This document shows positions 11,568 to 22,119 of a stretch of 64,000 nt of DNA, in pieces (position 1 is the first letter of the stretch; each line of letters begins with the position of its first letter). The translations under genes were made by a program, and so were the position numbers. The DNA comes from an uncultured Bacteroidales bacterium. GTDB taxonomy: Bacteria; Bacteroidota; Bacteroidia; Bacteroidales; UBA932. Location of the stretch: contig CAMVGM010000005.1 of NCBI GenBank assembly GCA_947167015.1, positions 1 to 64,000 of the forward strand. The letters run 5' to 3'. The notes below the pieces were generated by a model that was given only the letters and a program-made list of their open reading frames with translations, was not told where the DNA came from and did no database searches.

Positions 11568-12425
11568 TTACGGCGCTGCGATGACGCAGCGGGACAGGCG
11601 GCGGGCGTCTTCCTCCGGGAGGATGCCCGCCGCCGCGATGGCCTCGACGGTCCAGCCTTCGCGCGGGGTGTTGTCACGGAACAGGACGATGGAGCGGGCC
11701 GCCTGCCAGGAACGGATGTAAGGGTGTTTGCGGAGGGAATCTGCCGGCAGGGTCCACAGGCCGAACGGCGCCGGAGGCGAACAGAACACCAGGTCCTTTA
11801 GCCCGTCGTATTTCTCCCGGTCGAAATGGTAGATGTCCATCAATTGCTCGGGATAGGAGTATCCGCCCAGTTCGGCGCGGTAGCTGACGATCCGGGCGGC
11901 GTAGTACGGTCCGATGCCGGGCAATTCGTCGAGCGCCGTGGAATCGGCGGCGTTCAGGTCCAGGCGCGGGATGTTGATGTAAGGCTCCAGCCGCCGGTAC
12001 ACCGAGTCGGCGACGACGAAGGACTTCGCAAAATCCGCTTTCCGGCGGAAACGGCCGCCCTTCTGACGGTAATTGTCGATGGCCTGTGCCTGTTTCTCGC
12101 TGAATCCCAGGCGGATGAGGTCTTCTACCGATACGGTGTTCGGGTTGAAACGGAAGCTCTCCACCCGGCGGGTCTGCCGCCGGTACGCCTGGACGAACTC
12201 CGAATGCGGCGCGTTCCGCCGCAGGGTTTCGGAAGAGGCGGTTGCGGGCTCCCGGACGGCGGTCCTGTCAGAAAAGATGTATACGGTGTCTGGCCGGTCC
12301 CGGTTGGCTTCGAGACGAAGCCGGGAGGCGCGCCCGACGACGAGCGCGGCCTGGTAACCGATGATGAGGAAAGCGAGGGCGATGGCGCCCACCTTGAACG
12401 AGGCGGAAGAAGTTTCTTTTTTCAT
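11568..12425 (-). CDS. Helix-hairpin-helix (ComEA-like) protein
   Basis: N-terminal TM segment, then FNPNTVSVEDLIRLGFSEKQAQAIDNYR and LDLNAADSTALDELPGIGPYYAARIVSYR. Confidence 0.82.
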   Translation of the reverse strand: MKKETSSASFKVGAIALAFLIIGYQAALVVGRASRLRLEANRDRPDTVYIFSDRTAVREPATASSETLRRNAPHSEFVQAYRRQTRRVESFRFNPNTVSVEDLIRLGFSEKQAQAIDNYRQKGGRFRRKADFAKSFVVADSVYRRLEPYINIPRLDLNAADSTALDELPGIGPYYAARIVSYRAELGGYSYPEQLMDIYHFDREKYDGLKDLVFCSPPAPFGLWTLPADSLRKHPYIRSWQAARSIVLFRDNTPREGWTVEAIAAAGILPEEDARRLSRCVIAAP

Positions 12426-12459
12426 AGTCAAGTGGTTGAAGTTCAATTATCAGCAGGAA

Positions 12460-13206
12460 TCAGGCATCCTCCGGCGGAGCAGGATCCTTGTACTTGTTGC
12501 GGTGCTCCCGGGGCCCGTCGTCGCGAAGGCCGCCCACGACCACCACGATCTCCCCCTTGGGCTCTACCGCCCGGAAATGCGCCAGCACCTCGCCCAGCGT
12601 ACCCCGGACATGCTCCTCGTGCAGTTTGGAGATCTCCCGCGCCACGGAACACGGACGCTCCGCACCGAACGTCTCCGCGAATTCCTCCAGCGTCTTCACG
12701 AGACGGCGGGGAGACTCGTAAAAGACCATCGTACGCGGCTCGGCAGCCAGCGCGGACAGCAGTGTCCGGCGCCCTTTCTTCTGCGGCAGGAAACCCTCGA
12801 AACAGAAGCGGTCGCAGGGCAGGCCGGAAGAGACGATGGCCGGGATGCAGGCCGTAGCGCCCGGCAGCGTCTGGACCTCGATGCCTTCCGCCGCGCAGGT
12901 GCGCGCCAGCAGGAAGCCCGGGTCGGAAATGCCCGGAGTGCCGGCGTCGCTGACCAGTGCCACGGAGGCCCCGGCCAGGATACGGTCCCGGATCATCTGC
13001 ACGGTCTGATGTTCGTTGAACTTATGATGCGACAGGAGTTTGCCGCGGATATCGTAATGCTGCAACAGGACGGCGCTCGTACGGGTGTCCTCGGCCAGGA
13101 TCAGGTCGGCTTCCTTCAGCACCTTGACGGCCCTGAAGCTCATGTCTTCCAGGTTCCCGACCGGGGTCGGGACGATGTATAATTTTCCTGACACACCCAT
13201 ATTCAT
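12460..13206 (-). CDS. rsmI: 16S rRNA (cytidine1402-2'-O)-methyltransferase
   Basis: GKLYIVPTPVGNLEDMSFRAVKVLKEADLILAEDTRTS; LVSDAGTPGISDPG; LPGATACIPAIVSSGL. Confidence 0.93.
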   Translation of the reverse strand: MNMGVSGKLYIVPTPVGNLEDMSFRAVKVLKEADLILAEDTRTSAVLLQHYDIRGKLLSHHKFNEHQTVQMIRDRILAGASVALVSDAGTPGISDPGFLLARTCAAEGIEVQTLPGATACIPAIVSSGLPCDRFCFEGFLPQKKGRRTLLSALAAEPRTMVFYESPRRLVKTLEEFAETFGAERPCSVAREISKLHEEHVRGTLGEVLAHFRAVEPKGEIVVVVGGLRDDGPREHRNKYKDPAPPEDA

Positions 13207-13221
13207 CCGGCAATTAATTGC

Positions 13222-13229
13222 TATCTTTG
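13222..13229 (+). promoter_or_regulatory. Candidate tdk -7 element (TATCTTTG)
   Basis: TAnnTTTG match 27 nt upstream of the tdk ATG, adjacent to palindrome GCAATTAATTGC (13210-13221). Confidence 0.45.
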
Positions 13230-13255
13230 CAAGACAGCAACCACAAATTTAAGCA

Positions 13256-13828
13256 ATGTTTTCCGAGAATCACAAAAAATCAGGCTGCATCGAAGTCGTG
13301 TGCGGCTCGATGTTCTCCGGCAAGACGGAAGAACTCATCCGCCGCCTGAAACGCGCCCAATTCGCCAACCAGGTCATCGCCATCTTCAAGCCGGCCGTCG
13401 ACAACCGATACTCCGACGTGGAGGTAGTCTCGCACGACTTCCACAAGATTACTTCCCACCCCATCGCGGAACCGGCCGAGATGCTGAACATCGGCCCCGA
13501 GGTGCAGGTCGTGGGCATCGACGAGGCGCAGTTCTTCGATGAGAGCCTCGTGGACGTGTGCCAGCAGCTGGCGAACCGCGGCGTACGCGTGATCGCCGCC
13601 GGGCTGGACACGGATTATCTCGGAAAGCCCTTCGGCCCGATGCCCCAGCTGATGGCTGTGGCGGAGGACGTCCAGAAAGTCCACGCCATCTGCGTGAAAT
13701 GCGGCAGCCTCGCCAACCACTCCCATCGCCTGAGCAAGAGCAAGGACCTGGTGGTCCTGGGCGAGAAAGACATCTACGAGCCCCTCTGCCGCGAGTGCTA
13801 CAACGCCGCCAGACAGACGGAAGAATGA
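13256..13828 (+). CDS. tdk: Thymidine kinase
   Basis: [32 protein letters not shown]; Zn-binding CVKCG...CREC. Confidence 0.95.
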   Translation: MFSENHKKSGCIEVVCGSMFSGKTEELIRRLKRAQFANQVIAIFKPAVDNRYSDVEVVSHDFHKITSHPIAEPAEMLNIGPEVQVVGIDEAQFFDESLVDVCQQLANRGVRVIAAGLDTDYLGKPFGPMPQLMAVAEDVQKVHAICVKCGSLANHSHRLSKSKDLVVLGEKDIYEPLCRECYNAARQTEE

Positions 13829-14697
13829 CCCGCATCCTCCAGGACTACCGCTACTACCTCCGCATGGAGCGTAGCCTGTCACCGAATACGGTGGAGGCGT
13901 ACGGGCGGGACGTGGAGGAGTTCCTGGAAGCGGTGGAAGTGGAGCCGCGCGCGGTCCGCTCCGACGACGTCGAACGCTACCTGGCGTCGCGGACGAAGCT
14001 CTCGAAACGCAGCCAGGCACGCCTGCTGAGTTCGCTTCGGTCCTTTTTCGACTGGCTGGTCCTGGAAGGAGAACGCCCCGACAACCCTTGCGAGCTGATC
14101 GGGGCGCCCAAACTGGGACGGTATCTCCCGGCCGTTTTGTCGGTGGAAGAGGTGACGGCCATTCTCGAATCCGTGGACACCAGCCACGGGAACTGGACGG
14201 CGCTGCGCGACCGCGCCATCCTCGAAATCCTTTACGGCTGCGGACTGCGGGTCTCGGAAGCCTGCGGACTGCTGATTTCGCACGTCTATCTCAAGGAGGG
14301 GTTCGTCCGCGTGGTGGGCAAGGGCAACAAAGAGCGACTCGTCCCGCTCGGAGAGATGGCGGCCGATGCCTTCTCCGCCTACCTGGAAGCGCGTCCGGAA
14401 GCCGCGGAGCCCGCATTCGACGACGTGGCCTTCTTAAACAAAAACGGCCGCCCGCTCAGCCGGGTGGCCATCTTCAACCTGGTCAAGGCCCAGGCGTTGA
14501 AAGCGGGGGTCAACAAAGAAATCTCCCCCCACACCTTCCGTCATTCATTCGCGACGCATCTGATCGAAAATGGCGCCGACCTGCGCGTGGTGCAGGAAAT
14601 GCTGGGACACGAATCCATCCTAACCACGGAGATCTATACCCACATTGACACCGCCACCTGGCAGGCCGAGGTGCTCTCGCACCACCCGAGGCGATAG
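13825..14697 (+). CDS. xerD: Tyrosine recombinase XerD/XerC family
   Basis: [74 protein letters not shown] overlap with tdk. Confidence 0.88.
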   Translation: MTRILQDYRYYLRMERSLSPNTVEAYGRDVEEFLEAVEVEPRAVRSDDVERYLASRTKLSKRSQARLLSSLRSFFDWLVLEGERPDNPCELIGAPKLGRYLPAVLSVEEVTAILESVDTSHGNWTALRDRAILEILYGCGLRVSEACGLLISHVYLKEGFVRVVGKGNKERLVPLGEMAADAFSAYLEARPEAAEPAFDDVAFLNKNGRPLSRVAIFNLVKAQALKAGVNKEISPHTFRHSFATHLIENGADLRVVQEMLGHESILTTEIYTHIDTATWQAEVLSHHPRR

Positions 14698-14699
14698 GA

Positions 14700-15668
14700 T
14701 TACCCCCGGATCAGCAGGAACTCCGCCCCGCCGGAAATCTCCAATTCGTCGGCCGTGGCGGGAATGAAGATCGTGTCGCCCTTGTGGAAATGCAGGGGCG
14801 TGTCTCCCTCGTAGAAACAGCCCGCGCCTTCCAGGCAGAGCAGGACACGGTAGGACTCCGGCAGCGGCGGAAGGACGACGCCCTCCCCGTTCAGCAGGCA
14901 GCGGTCCACTTCGAAGAACGGGCACTTGCAGAGCGACTCCTCCGCGAACCCGCGCTTGTAGCGCAGCACGCGCATCGGCTGACGGGGGTTCTGCGCGCCG
15001 CTCAGGTCCGCCACGTCCAGGGCCTTGTCCACGTGCAGCTCGCGCGGCCGGCCGTCCTTGCCGAGACGCCCGTAATCGTACAAGCGGTAGGTCAGGTTGG
15101 AACTCTGCTGGATCTCTGCGACCAGTGCGCCCTGTCCGATGGCGTGGATGGTCCCGGCCGGGATGAAAAATACGTCGTTCTTCCGCACCGGGACATAGCG
15201 CAGGCAGGACTCCACGGTCCCCCGTTTCAGGCTGGAACGCAGGCTCTCCGGCGTCATCATCCGGTTCAGGCCGAACACCAGCCGGGCGCCGGGTTCCGCA
15301 TCCACCACGTACCACATCTCTGTCTTTCCCTCCTGGCCGCCTTCGTTCGCGTAGGCGTAGGCGTCGTCCGGGTGCACCTGCACGGAAAGGTTCTCCTTCG
15401 CGTCGATCAGTTTCACCAGCAGATGCAGTCCGCCGCCCTGCACCGAGGGGGACGTCCCCAGATATTCCGGATGCGCGGCGAGTACGTCCGGCAGCGGCCA
15501 GCCCCGGAGTTCGCCGGAAGCGGCGAACGAAGGACCGTCGGGATGGACGGAACACTCCCAGGTCTCCGCCAGCGGCGAGAGCGGCAGCTCCTTGTGGAAC
15601 TGGCTCTTCAGCCGGGTGCCGCCCCAGATGTAATCCTTGCCGGAAGGCTTCAGCAGGAAGGATTTCAT
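14700..15668 (-). CDS. manA: Mannose-6-phosphate isomerase (class I)
   Basis: GKDYIWGGTRLKSQF; SVQVHPDDAYA; KTEMWYVVDAEPGA; FIPAGTIHAIGQGALVAEIQQSS. Confidence 0.9.
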   Translation of the reverse strand: MKSFLLKPSGKDYIWGGTRLKSQFHKELPLSPLAETWECSVHPDGPSFAASGELRGWPLPDVLAAHPEYLGTSPSVQGGGLHLLVKLIDAKENLSVQVHPDDAYAYANEGGQEGKTEMWYVVDAEPGARLVFGLNRMMTPESLRSSLKRGTVESCLRYVPVRKNDVFFIPAGTIHAIGQGALVAEIQQSSNLTYRLYDYGRLGKDGRPRELHVDKALDVADLSGAQNPRQPMRVLRYKRGFAEESLCKCPFFEVDRCLLNGEGVVLPPLPESYRVLLCLEGAGCFYEGDTPLHFHKGDTIFIPATADELEISGGAEFLLIRG

Positions 15669-16975
15669 TCCTCGTATTTCTTCTTGTCGTGCACGGTGAT
15701 GTTATCGCCCAGCTGCACCTCGATGATCGTCAGTTCGCTCAGCGCGCGGACGCGGTGCTTGCAACCCGCCAGGATCGTGATCACGTCGCCCGGGCGCACA
15801 GTCTGCGTCATCCCGTCAATGAGGGTCTCCCCTTCTCCGGAAACGACCGTCCACACCTCGTCGCGCTGTGCGTGTGCGTGGTAGCTCATCCGCTGCCCGG
15901 CGTTCAAGGTCACCTTCACCGTCATCCCGTTTGGCTGGACGTCCAGTACCTGATAGCTGCCCCAGGACTTCTGGGCGAACATGATCTGCTGTTCGATACC
16001 GTCCACATAGGGCTTGATCCGCCCGGATGCCTCCTTGTCCGTGACCAGGATTCCGTCAGGGGCCGCGGCAACGATGACGTCCTTCAATCCCATGCACAAC
16101 ACGGGGACATTCAGTTCATTGATGACGTTCACGCCCTCGCAGCCGTCGCCCAGGATGGCTTTTCCCATCGTGGGCTCGGACATCGCCTCGGCAAGGGTAT
16201 TCCAGGTGCCGAGGTCCTTCCACATCCCGGCGAAACGCATCACGGCAATGTCGCGCTCGTGCTCCACCACCGCATAATCGAAACTGATCTTCGTCAGCGA
16301 GCCGTACTTGCCGAACAGGTCCTCGTAGTCCGTGAAATCGATGAGTTCGTGCGCGCGGGTAAGCACGTAGCCGAGCTTGAAGGCGAACACACCCCCGTTC
16401 CAGAGCGCGCCTTGCGCGATGTATTCACGGGCGACAGCCTCGGAGGGCTTCTCCTTGAAGGTATCCACCGGGCTCACGTCTTCCTGCGTGCGCGGAATGA
16501 TGTAACCGTATTTCTCGCTCGGATACGTGGGCTCGATGCCCATCAGGGTCAGATTGGCCGTGCCCTCCTGGGCCAGGTCCGACAGACGCTTCAGCGCCGC
16601 GAAATAGTCCTCGTTGACATACGGGTCCACCGGGCAGACGACCACCGCCTCCTCCGCGCCGACCCCCTGCACGTCGTGCAGATAGGCAGCCGACAGGGCG
16701 ATGGCGGGGAAGGTGTCGCGGCGGCAGGGCTCGATGCTCACGCCCACGGATTCCCCCAGCTGGTTGTGGATGGCGGACACCTGGCTCTTCGAGGTTGCGA
16801 TGGTCACGGTCACGTCCGGATCCACGGCCTTGAGCTGGCGGAAGACCCGCTGGACCATCGACTCGTAGGTTCCGTCTTCCTGTTTGAAAATCGGGATGAA
16901 CTGCTTGGAGCGGATCTCGTTGGACAACGGCCAGAGGCGCTTGCCCGATCCGCCGGAAAGAAGGATGATATGCAT
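15665..16975 (-). CDS. manC: Mannose-1-phosphate guanylyltransferase with C-terminal cupin
   Basis: LSGGSGKRLWPLSNEIRSKQF; FKEKPS; WGSYQVLD...VKVTLNAGQRMSYHAHAQRDEVWTVVSG. Confidence 0.93.
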   Translation of the reverse strand: MHIILLSGGSGKRLWPLSNEIRSKQFIPIFKQEDGTYESMVQRVFRQLKAVDPDVTVTIATSKSQVSAIHNQLGESVGVSIEPCRRDTFPAIALSAAYLHDVQGVGAEEAVVVCPVDPYVNEDYFAALKRLSDLAQEGTANLTLMGIEPTYPSEKYGYIIPRTQEDVSPVDTFKEKPSEAVAREYIAQGALWNGGVFAFKLGYVLTRAHELIDFTDYEDLFGKYGSLTKISFDYAVVEHERDIAVMRFAGMWKDLGTWNTLAEAMSEPTMGKAILGDGCEGVNVINELNVPVLCMGLKDVIVAAAPDGILVTDKEASGRIKPYVDGIEQQIMFAQKSWGSYQVLDVQPNGMTVKVTLNAGQRMSYHAHAQRDEVWTVVSGEGETLIDGMTQTVRPGDVITILAGCKHRVRALSELTIIEVQLGDNITVHDKKKYEE

Positions 16976-17002
16976 GTTTATCTTAGGTGTCGTTTTTCAA
17001 TC

Positions 17003-18256
17003 TCAGTATTCTATCGCAGCCTTGATGGTCTCCACAATATACTTTACATCCTCATCAGAGACATATGGCCCGGCAGGCAGGCACATTCCCACCTTGAACA
17101 GCGCTTCACTGACCCCATTCACATAAGCGGGTGCGTTCTTATAGCACGGCTGCCTGTGCATTGGCTTCCATACCGGGCGCGCCTCTACGTTCGCGGCATC
17201 CAACATTACGCGCAAAGCCTCTACGTTATCATTCGGCTGGCAGTCAGTTACCGCGGATGAAGCCATATGAATCACGCCGGCTGCACCGCCGACGGCCCCC
17301 TTCACGATGGTCTTATATGCATTCTCCTGCCCCTTGATCCGAAGTTCAGGATCCAGCGTGATCGTGCAGAGCCAGTAGTTGCTGTCATACTCTCCCGTCG
17401 CAGGCTGCGAGTGCACTTGTATACCCGGCACACCGGACAGCAACGTCTCATACATCTTTTGCACGTGCCGGTGATGTGCCAGATGGTCGTTCAAGATGGT
17501 CATCTGCCCGCGGCCGATGCCGGCGCAGATATTCGACATCCGGTAATTATAACCGATCTTCTCGTGCTGATAATACGGATAGCTCTCACGATACTGTGTC
17601 GCATACATCATGATCTCCCGCCACGAATCCTCATCCGGTGTAATCAGTGCGCCACCGCCCGAGGTGGTGATTATCTTGTTCCCGTTGAATGACAACACGC
17701 CATACCGGCCGAACGTCCCGAGCACCTGCCCGTTGAAGCGAGAGCCGAAACCCTCCGCGGCATCCTCCACCACGGGAATCTCATATCGATTGGCGATCTC
17801 CATGATCCTATCTGCTTTATACGGCATTCCATACAGCGCCACGGGAACAATGGCTTTAGGTTTCTTGCCGGTCTTGGCCATGCGGTCCCGAATCGCCTCT
17901 TCCAGAAGATCCGGATCCATATTCCACGTATCTGGTTCCGAGTCCACCAGCACAGGGGTTGCTCCAAGATATGTCACAGGGTGCGTCGACGCGCAGAACG
18001 TGAAACTCTGCACAATGACCTCATCGCCCGGCCCCACGCCGCAAACCAACAATCCCAAGTGCACTGCCGCCGTCCCGGAGGACAGGGCTACGACACGCTT
18101 ATCCTGACCGACGAAGTCCTCCAGGTCTTTCTCGAACCCGTTTACATTCGGCCCCAAGGGCACCACCCAGTTCGTGTCAAATGCTTCCTGGATAAACTTT
18201 TGCTCAATTCCAGCCTCGCTCATATGCGCGAGGCAGAGGTAGATTCTATTTGCCAT
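17003..18256 (-). CDS. DegT/DnrJ/EryC1/StrS-family PLP aminotransferase
   Basis: Start region QEAFDTNWVVPLGPNVNGFEKDL; VEDAAEGFGSRFNGQVLGTFG; LSFNGNKIITTSGGGAL (PLP Lys). Confidence 0.92.
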   Translation of the reverse strand: MANRIYLCLAHMSEAGIEQKFIQEAFDTNWVVPLGPNVNGFEKDLEDFVGQDKRVVALSSGTAAVHLGLLVCGVGPGDEVIVQSFTFCASTHPVTYLGATPVLVDSEPDTWNMDPDLLEEAIRDRMAKTGKKPKAIVPVALYGMPYKADRIMEIANRYEIPVVEDAAEGFGSRFNGQVLGTFGRYGVLSFNGNKIITTSGGGALITPDEDSWREIMMYATQYRESYPYYQHEKIGYNYRMSNICAGIGRGQMTILNDHLAHHRHVQKMYETLLSGVPGIQVHSQPATGEYDSNYWLCTITLDPELRIKGQENAYKTIVKGAVGGAAGVIHMASSAVTDCQPNDNVEALRVMLDAANVEARPVWKPMHRQPCYKNAPAYVNGVSEALFKVGMCLPAGPYVSDEDVKYIVETIKAAIEY

Positions 18257-18264
18257 ATCTATTC

Positions 18265-18918
18265 TTATTTGTTACTGTGATACTTGATAGGCTTAGCTGG
18301 GACACCTACTGCGGTACAATTGGACGGCAAGGACTTCGTCACAACTGCTCCAGCCCCGACAACGGTGTATTCACCAATCTCTAATTGATTGATAATCTTT
18401 GCTCCCGTGCCAACATAGACGCCTTCTCCAACCACGACCTCTCCAGAGATGTTGACGGTAGGCATAAAAGCCGCATAATCATTGATGACGGTATCATGGC
18501 CAACCGTACACTGAAGATTAAGTATAACAAAATCTTTGACAACAACATTGGTCGTTATCATTACCCCCGCACAGATGATTCCACCCTTACCTATCTTTAC
18601 GAACTCGTTATCTCCTATCCATACAGACGGATGTATCAATGTGGGATAATCCACCTGTGGGTTGTGGATATTATCAATTACCTTCTTTTTGATGACAGGA
18701 TTACCTATAGCGACGGCAAGACTAACAGGCGTTTCCCATTTGTTCAAATCTTCAACTTTTCCAAGATTAAGGTAGCCGTTGAATATCTCCCCCTTCTCAT
18801 AACCGTCATCAAAGAATCCAACGATATTCCACGTTGGATTAGTTTTGTTAATATCCTTAATCAGCGCCAGGACTTCACGCCCGAAACCACCAACTCCAAA
18901 GATTGCGATATCTTTCAT
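18265..18918 (-). CDS. NeuD/PglD-like sugar O/N-acyltransferase (left-handed beta-helix)
   Basis: [17 protein letters not shown]; hexapeptide repeats [52 protein letters not shown]-terminal GVPAKPIK. Confidence 0.88.
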   Translation of the reverse strand: MKDIAIFGVGGFGREVLALIKDINKTNPTWNIVGFFDDGYEKGEIFNGYLNLGKVEDLNKWETPVSLAVAIGNPVIKKKVIDNIHNPQVDYPTLIHPSVWIGDNEFVKIGKGGIICAGVMITTNVVVKDFVILNLQCTVGHDTVINDYAAFMPTVNISGEVVVGEGVYVGTGAKIINQLEIGEYTVVGAGAVVTKSLPSNCTAVGVPAKPIKYHSNK

Positions 18919-20165
18919 TCTCTTCCAATAATAAACACATAATTCGTCGTTGCACTTCCACCGATATTCAGCATCAATCCATTCTTCGCCCCCTTTACCT
19001 GATACTTTCCTGCCTTGCCTGTAACCTGCTTATACAAGTCAACAAACATCCTGGCACCGGAAGCACCGACCGGATGACCACACCCAATCAAACCACCGGA
19101 GGGATTGATAGGTTTGTCTCCGTCAAAAGCGATCAGGCCCTTCTCTATGGCCTCACATTCCTTACCCGGTTCACAGATGCCAAAGGCCGAAATGGCAGCA
19201 AACTCAGAACTGCTGAAACAGTCATGGGTCTCAAATACATCAATGTCATCTACGGTCAGTCCAGCTCGTTTGTAAGCATCCAAACAAGCTTGGCGCGTCC
19301 AAGGCAGCACATATTCGCTATTGGCATTGTCCGCTATTTTCTTGTCAAAAAGCAACGGGGCTGTGCGGTGACCATAGCCTTTCACATAGGCCTTTTCTTG
19401 CAGGCCCTTCTCCTTGAGGTATTTCTCGGAACAGAGAATTACGATGGCAGCACCATCCGTTACCTGCGAGCAATCACTCACGCCCAGCAGGCCACCCACA
19501 TTGGGGTTGCTCTCCGTCCCCCTATGCGAAGCCTCCTCATAACTCATGAACCACTTTCTGGTCTGAGCCAGCGGATTGCGCTTGGCATTGGCGTAATTGA
19601 TGCAACTGATCTTGGCCAGCGCGTTCAGGTAGCGTTCCTGATCCAGTCCATATTTCTCGATGGTAGCATCTGCCAAGCGGCCGAAGAGCTTCGGGAAGGG
19701 CAGGTCAACGCCCTTGCCTTCTTTCTCGTAGTAGGCTGCGCGTCCCAGGATGTCGCCACCCTTCTTGCTGTCAACGCTTTTCATAATTTCCCATCCCACC
19801 ACGATACACACGTCATACTCACCCGCCTCAATCTTGGTGATGGCAGCATCGAGGGCTACGCTACTGGATGCGCAGGCGGCTTCGTATCTAGCAGAAGGCA
19901 CACCGTAGAAAGCAGGATTCACTTCTGTCAAGAAGGCTCCCAGATGCCCCTGGCTAATATACTGCTCCGCAATAAAGTTGCCCACAAAGGCCGCTACGCG
20001 GTTCTCATTGTTCAGGGATACCAGCTCATCATAGGTAAACCCGGCATCCTTAAAGCCATCCTCTACGGCCTCTTTCAGCAGGGCAATCATGTTCTTGCCC
20101 TCCTTGGTCCAGTTGCGCTCAAAATCGGTCTGAGCACCACCCAGTATATATACTTTCCTTTCCAT
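18915..20165 (-). CDS. Thiolase-family protein (SCP2-type acetyl-CoA acyltransferase-like)
   Basis: [15 protein letters not shown] (nucleophile Cys); [32 protein letters not shown]. Confidence 0.9.
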   Translation of the reverse strand: MERKVYILGGAQTDFERNWTKEGKNMIALLKEAVEDGFKDAGFTYDELVSLNNENRVAAFVGNFIAEQYISQGHLGAFLTEVNPAFYGVPSARYEAACASSSVALDAAITKIEAGEYDVCIVVGWEIMKSVDSKKGGDILGRAAYYEKEGKGVDLPFPKLFGRLADATIEKYGLDQERYLNALAKISCINYANAKRNPLAQTRKWFMSYEEASHRGTESNPNVGGLLGVSDCSQVTDGAAIVILCSEKYLKEKGLQEKAYVKGYGHRTAPLLFDKKIADNANSEYVLPWTRQACLDAYKRAGLTVDDIDVFETHDCFSSSEFAAISAFGICEPGKECEAIEKGLIAFDGDKPINPSGGLIGCGHPVGASGARMFVDLYKQVTGKAGKYQVKGAKNGLMLNIGGSATTNYVFIIGRE

Positions 20166-20175
20166 AGTGCTCTCC

Positions 20176-21480
20176 TTATTTTGCCTTGAAATAGATTCTG
20201 TAGTCGTACTTGCTCTTGATCTGCTCGCCTATGATGTGATCGATATCCACCGCCGTGGCAATCTCCGGTCTCAATCGTTCCTTCATCAAGGCCCCCAGAT
20301 CGCAGACCCGGCTGAACGCCTCCATCATTGCAAACGGAGGACACCAGGTGAAGCCAGTAGCCATCACGTCGTCTGCCACTCTGAGATCATAACCAACATG
20401 CTCTGCCGTATAGAGGGCATACACTATGTAGCGAAGCAAGAACCGCAGGCAGATGTCCGCCTCCTGACTGTTGTTATTGATCAACACCCGGATAGCATCA
20501 TCATAGTCACCATCACGCAGGAATTGCTTCATCTGTAGTGCAAACGGGAAGGTATAATTGATTATATCGCGGTAAATCCCCAGTTTGATGTCATACACCA
20601 TCATTCTCTTATCACCGCTTTCATTCTTGATAAGCTTGTATAGCCCCTCACCAGTCTTGCGACCCAGTTTTCTCTGGTCAATCAACTTCTGCACATACTT
20701 TGGCAGTACAAACTTCTCGTGAACATAGTCGTTGGTATTTTCGTAAATATTGTCCACAATGGCCTTGTGCACATCCAGCCCAACGAAATCTGCGGTTGTG
20801 ATAGGCGGCATAGTACGGCCAGTAAAGGGGCCAAGCAATGAATCGATGTAGTCAACGCCACCATTGTCTTGGTACCGATCCGCATACTGCAAGGCTTCGT
20901 TCATCACATAAAAGCCAATGCGGTTACCTAAGAAGGCTGGCAAATCCTTGCTCTCCGCCACGGTACGGAATAGCGTATTGGTCAGATACTCTTTCAACTC
21001 CCCGTACATGGCCGTATCGCTATAAGGCGAGGCGGTCAACTCACATAGCGTCAGCTGATACGGAGGGTTGAACATGTGAACACCAAAGAATTGGCATCTC
21101 ACTTCTTCCGGGTAGCACTCTGCCAGCCGGGTAATAGAAAGGCCGGAGGAGCCAGTGCAGGCAACTGCCCCCTTCTTCAAGGATTGACCAATCTTGGTGT
21201 GCAGTTCAATCTTGAGTTCAAGATTCTCAGCCGCACTCTCAAACACCAGGTCAGAAGCCTTCACGCAATCAGCCAGCATGGTGTAGTCTGCAGCGATCAG
21301 ATGGTTGGTGATGCTGTCTGCCTTTACCGACTTACCAGCCCTTACGGCAGCCATCTTCGACTTCTCTTTGTCCCGGCTTACCATGTACACGGTGGCACTT
21401 CCGAAAGACGCAAAGATAGCCGACACATTTGCGCCCATGGTCCCATTGGCGCCCACCACAGTGACAGTTTTGATTATCAT
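20176..21480 (-). CDS. 3-hydroxyacyl-CoA dehydrogenase family protein
   Basis: [22 protein letters not shown] (NAD-binding), [60 protein letters not shown]. Confidence 0.9.
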   Translation of the reverse strand: MIIKTVTVVGANGTMGANVSAIFASFGSATVYMVSRDKEKSKMAAVRAGKSVKADSITNHLIAADYTMLADCVKASDLVFESAAENLELKIELHTKIGQSLKKGAVACTGSSGLSITRLAECYPEEVRCQFFGVHMFNPPYQLTLCELTASPYSDTAMYGELKEYLTNTLFRTVAESKDLPAFLGNRIGFYVMNEALQYADRYQDNGGVDYIDSLLGPFTGRTMPPITTADFVGLDVHKAIVDNIYENTNDYVHEKFVLPKYVQKLIDQRKLGRKTGEGLYKLIKNESGDKRMMVYDIKLGIYRDIINYTFPFALQMKQFLRDGDYDDAIRVLINNNSQEADICLRFLLRYIVYALYTAEHVGYDLRVADDVMATGFTWCPPFAMMEAFSRVCDLGALMKERLRPEIATAVDIDHIIGEQIKSKYDYRIYFKAK

Positions 21481-21510
21481 ATGATTCCTTGGTTTCTAGG
21501 TTATTATTAT

Positions 21511-22119
21511 CTAGTTTGTTCCGTCAAACGCCTCCATCGTCGCCGCCGTTGCGGAATTGATGTCTGCCCGCTTTAACACTTTCATAATAGTAATTCCGAT
21601 CACCTTCAGATCCGTCCATAAGGTGCAATGGTCCACATACCAGACATCCAGCTTGAACTTCTCCTTCCAGCTGATGGCATTGCGGCCGTGACACTGTGCC
21701 CAGCCGGTTATCCCCGGACGCACCTCGTGGCGGCGGGCCTGCTCGGGAGAATACAGCGGCAGATATTGCACCAACAACGGACGGGGACCGATCAGCGCCA
21801 TATCGCCCTTCAGCACGTTGACCAGCTGCGGCAACTCGTCGATAGATGTCGAACGGACAAATCTCCCGACTTTCGTAAGCCGCTGCTCATCAGGAAGAAG
21901 ATTACCTTCCGCATCCCGTTCGTCCGTCATCGTCTTGAATTTGATAACCTTGAATATCTTCGCATCTTTCCCGGGCCGTTCCTGCAGGAAGAAAGCACCG
22001 GCGCCCTTATTGGCAAAATGCAGCCAGACGGCGACGAGCACGAGAAACCACCCGATAGCAATCAGCGCCAGGAAGGCCAGACAGAAATCGCAAAGGCGTT
22101 TGAAGAAATGCTTATACAT
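21511..22119 (-). CDS. Undecaprenyl-phosphate sugar phosphotransferase (initiating sugar transferase, WcaJ/PglC-like)
   Basis: MYKHFFKRLCDFCLAFLALIAIGWFLVLVAVW; FKVIKFKTM; STSIDELPQLVNVLKGDMALIGPRPLL; RPGITGWAQCHGRN. ATG at 22119. Confidence 0.93.
   Translation of the reverse strand: MYKHFFKRLCDFCLAFLALIAIGWFLVLVAVWLHFANKGAGAFFLQERPGKDAKIFKVIKFKTMTDERDAEGNLLPDEQRLTKVGRFVRSTSIDELPQLVNVLKGDMALIGPRPLLVQYLPLYSPEQARRHEVRPGITGWAQCHGRNAISWKEKFKLDVWYVDHCTLWTDLKVIGITIMKVLKRADINSATAATMEAFDGTN

Noticed and set aside
13825-14697. Tyrosine recombinase next to the capsule operon as a phase-variation invertase
   Set aside because: Sequence is typical housekeeping XerD, translationally coupled to tdk and about 30 kb from the capsule promoter; no inverted repeats were seen near the promoter.
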